This document shows positions 62,044 to 64,000 of a DNA stretch of 64,000 bases, in pieces (the stretch's first letter is position 1; each line of letters begins with the position of its first letter). The translations under genes were made by a program, and so were the position numbers. Location: positions 310,001-374,000 of the forward strand of contig CBDCSK010000016.1 in assembly GCA_965221605.1 (NCBI GenBank). Direction: 5' to 3'. A model generated the notes under the pieces. It ran no database searches, was not told where the DNA came from, and saw only the letters and a list, made by a program, of their open reading frames with translations. The stretch comes from Aldehydirespirator sp965221605. GTDB taxonomy: Bacteria; Actinomycetota; Acidimicrobiia; Acidimicrobiales; Aldehydirespiratoraceae.

Positions 62044-63432
62044 TCAGGAGTTGCGGCGGCGGGTCCTGGTGTCGCGGCTGAGGCCCTCGTCTCTGGCGAT
62101 TCGGCTCACGTACTGCCTGGACACGCCATGGGCCTCGGCTATCGCGGAGCAGGACGCCCGACGGTCCGCTAGCAGCGCCTCGACGATCCGGGTGCGGCGA
62201 CTGCGGCCCTGTTCGTTGCCACGCGGCGAGTCGGCCGCGGCCGACTCGGGGGCGGCTCCGCTCAGGGCGGGCCTGCCCTCGCCGCCGATTCCGCGGTACC
62301 GCTCGCCCCGGCGGTTCGCCGGCATTGCGGAAGGCGTCAGCCCGGCCCCGGCCCGCAGCCAGGTGCGCATGGCTTCGTGGGCGATTTCGGCCGCACCGTC
62401 GGCCTCCGTCGTCGCCAGCCCCGCCTCGGTCAGGCGGGTCAGCGCCTCGGATGCCGTGTCGACGGACATGGTGGCGCGCTCGGCGATCTCCTCCGGCGAG
62501 GCCGGTCCTGGCGGCACCATGGCCGACAGCACTCTGCGGTCGTCGTCGCCGAGACGGGACCATGCGGGCAGCAGCACCTGCGACAGCATGTCCCGGTTGG
62601 CGGCAGCCTCTCCCAAGGCCACGTCGCCGAGGGTGACGCCCCGGCGCGGATCTCGGGAGGCCTCCCAAGTGTGGTGGCCGACGAGCTGGACCATGTACGG
62701 ATACCCCGAGGTGGCCGTCACGGCACGCTCTAGGGCCAGGTCGTGGATGCGCCCTCCCTCGGCCTCGATGGAATCTGCGAGCGCGAGCCGCACGTCGGAC
62801 GGCGCCAGCAGCCCGATGTCGGCGCGCGCGCAGCGATGGAAGAAGGTCAGTCCCGCATCGGCTAGCAGCGCGGCCAGGAACTCGGGAAGCCCCGCGCCCA
62901 CGAACGCGACAGGCAGACGGCTGCCGCTTCCCACATACTGCACGGCCACCGCGAGTTCCCGGACCTCCTCGCCGCGCGCGTCCTGGAGCTCGTCCACCGT
63001 GATCAGCACGCCCCTGCCTCGCTCTGACGCTGCCTCAGCAGCCCGCCCCAGCGCGAAACGCAGAGCCTCCGACGGCGCCCGCACCTGCGCCGACCGGTCG
63101 ATGGAGGCGCCGAAGCCGAGCACCTGCGCGCCCACTCCGACGATCCTCCCGCCCGGATCAGCGACGCTCCCAGCGGCCTGCGACGCCAGCTTGCCGCACA
63201 GTTCCATCTCCGCGCCCGACGCGAACAGCGTCGTCCAGCCCTGCTCGTTCGCCTCGTCCTGCGCCACATGCAGCAGCACCGTCTTGCCGGTGCCCCGCCG
63301 TCCGATCAACAGCAGTGCGCTGTCGGGATGGGCGGGGCTGGCCCGTCCCGCCGCTATCCGGTTGAGGACCTCGTCGCGGCCCGCGAGAACCGGCGGCACG
63401 AACCCGAACTTCGGAGTGAAGGGGTTCTCCAC
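62044..63432 (-). CDS. AAA/STAND-type ATPase with C-terminal helix-turn-helix
   Basis: 462 aa from GTG at 63432, chosen for the GGAGG 7 nt upstream and the family-like opening ENPFTPKFG; TTG at 63483 would overlap the operator. Walker A is GRRGTGKT at 44-51 and Walker B VDELQD near D147-E148. A winged region follows, and the C-terminus (about 415-450) has a helix-turn-helix (CSAIAEAHGVSRQYVSRI). Such ORC/AAA-like proteins are often near mobile DNA. It may bind its own promoter array. Confidence 0.87.
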   Translation of the reverse strand: MENPFTPKFGFVPPVLAGRDEVLNRIAAGRASPAHPDSALLLIGRRGTGKTVLLHVAQDEANEQGWTTLFASGAEMELCGKLASQAAGSVADPGGRIVGVGAQVLGFGASIDRSAQVRAPSEALRFALGRAAEAASERGRGVLITVDELQDARGEEVRELAVAVQYVGSGSRLPVAFVGAGLPEFLAALLADAGLTFFHRCARADIGLLAPSDVRLALADSIEAEGGRIHDLALERAVTATSGYPYMVQLVGHHTWEASRDPRRGVTLGDVALGEAAANRDMLSQVLLPAWSRLGDDDRRVLSAMVPPGPASPEEIAERATMSVDTASEALTRLTEAGLATTEADGAAEIAHEAMRTWLRAGAGLTPSAMPANRRGERYRGIGGEGRPALSGAAPESAAADSPRGNEQGRSRRTRIVEALLADRRASCSAIAEAHGVSRQYVSRIARDEGLSRDTRTRRRNS

Positions 63433-63458
63433 GATTGTCCTCCCGGATTGTCCTCCCG
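63433..63458 (-). repeat. Tandem 13-bp repeat duplicating the ribosome site
   Basis: Two exact GATTGTCCTCCCG units (as read on the plus strand) at 63433-63445 and 63446-63458, so the minus-strand GGGAGG ribosome site occurs twice before the GTG. Confidence 0.7.
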
Positions 63459-63475
63459 CTGCGGGCCACCGATTC

Positions 63476-63529
63476 GGTGTCAACTATATCGCAACTGAGG
63501 TGTCAACCAGTTGACACCTAGTTGACAAC
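63476..63529. promoter_or_regulatory. Operator array of GTTGACACC half-sites
   Basis: GGTGTCAAC at 63476-63484 and 63499-63507, GTTGACACC at 63510-63518, and GTTGACAAC at 63521-63529. The middle two form a perfect palindrome with a CA centre. The last three are spaced 11 bp apart, about one helical turn. It lies upstream of the AAA ATPase gene. Confidence 0.65.
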
Positions 63530-63960
63530 CCTGTGATGAGCCTCCGGGCCCTGCGCAGCGCGTCCCGGGCGGCTTGGGGCCCGGTCGGCCCGGCCCGGCT
63601 GCCACCGCTGGACCTGCCCCTGGGAGCGTCACCGCCGGACCTGCAGCCACTGGACGCGCCGCCGCGAACGTCGTTGCTGCCGGGCGCAGGCTGCTGCGCT
63701 GGTTCGGTGGGGTGGGGCGGATCGGTCGGGGCGAACATGGGAGCGGTGTCGGGCAGGCGCGCCGTGCCGTGGTGGATGCGATCCGGGGCGTCGGATGGTG
63801 TCCAGGCTGATTCTTCCGTCGCGCCGGCGTCGCTTGAGGGCCGCAGGCTCGGACGGACCGCGTCAGCACCCGCTTCCAGAACAGCCGTCCCCAAGACGCG
63901 GATTTATTGCTGCCGTAGACTCGACACCTGTAGTTGTCGCTGTCGAAACAGGAATCCCCA
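63530..63960. other. Gap without a convincing gene
   Basis: About 430 bp, very G+C-rich, with Pro/Ala/Gly-rich open frames on both strands that look like composition artefacts. A minus-strand frame of 136 aa (63484-63894) would run into the operator array. Near the right end the sequence becomes less G+C-rich. CGACA at 63922-63926 and TGTCG at 63935-63939 form a small inverted repeat ahead of the last gene. Confidence 0.5.
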
Positions 63961-64000
63961 GTGCAGCACGAAGAGATGTCGAGACTGCTTCAGGCCGGCG
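63961..64000 (+). CDS. Start of a gene cut by the window edge
   Basis: GTG at 63961 opens a frame VQHEEMSRLLQAG to the window end, following CAGGAAT as a weak ribosome site and possible promoter elements TTGCTG and TGTAGT 16 bp apart. Too short to identify. Confidence 0.35.
   Translation, partial: MQHEEMSRLLQAG

Noticed and set aside
63484..63894. 136-aa open frame on the minus strand
   Set aside because: Low-complexity sequence, no ribosome site, and its end runs through the operator array.

Overview
The window is high-G+C bacterial DNA from what is most likely an actinobacterium, probably of the class Acidimicrobiia. The evidence is a mycothiol synthase (MshD) homologue, menaquinone genes (MenA, MenG/UbiE), a DUF222/13E12-type HNH protein, an actinobacterial-style GroES-like protein, an LLM-family gene, frequent GTG starts, and several -10-like motifs placed 6-8 nt before start codons, which suggests leaderless transcription. 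The class assignment is inference. No rRNA, tRNA, CRISPR array, transposase or integrase was seen.

Region 1 (1-9 kb) is mixed and accessory-like: a RecQ-UvrD fused helicase cut by the window edge, a VapBC toxin-antitoxin pair with an AT-rich operator, an HNH protein and a DUF255 thioredoxin-fold protein. Region 2 (9-26.9 kb) is housekeeping: an orphan response regulator, menA, a YbaK-type deacylase, menG/ubiE, mshD, nth, the histidine run hisD-C-B-H-A-F, a single-chain 2-oxoacid:ferredoxin oxidoreductase and an SNF2 helicase.

Region 3 (26.9-62 kb) is a large catabolic and transport island. It holds two complete BMP-type ABC importers (lipoprotein, double ATPase, two permeases), a family known for nucleoside and nucleobase uptake. 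It also holds two complete three-subunit molybdenum hydroxylases plus a third lone large subunit, three Rieske oxygenases, a P450, a 3Fe-4S ferredoxin, two GcvT-like proteins, two short-chain dehydrogenases, a nucleoside deaminase, an SsnA-like aminohydrolase, an atypical adenosine-deaminase-like enzyme and a truncated LLM flavoprotein. Taken together this looks like uptake, N-demethylation, hydroxylation and deamination of purines or similar N-methylated heterocycles, with one-carbon units possibly passed to tetrahydrofolate. The gene families are well supported; the substrate is inference.

Region 4 (62-64 kb) holds an AAA ATPase with a C-terminal helix-turn-helix, preceded by a striking array of GTTGACACC half-sites, and the start of a further gene. 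A dispersed intergenic repeat with a 46-bp core occurs at least four times (near 9.06, 10.9, 23.1 and 33.0 kb).
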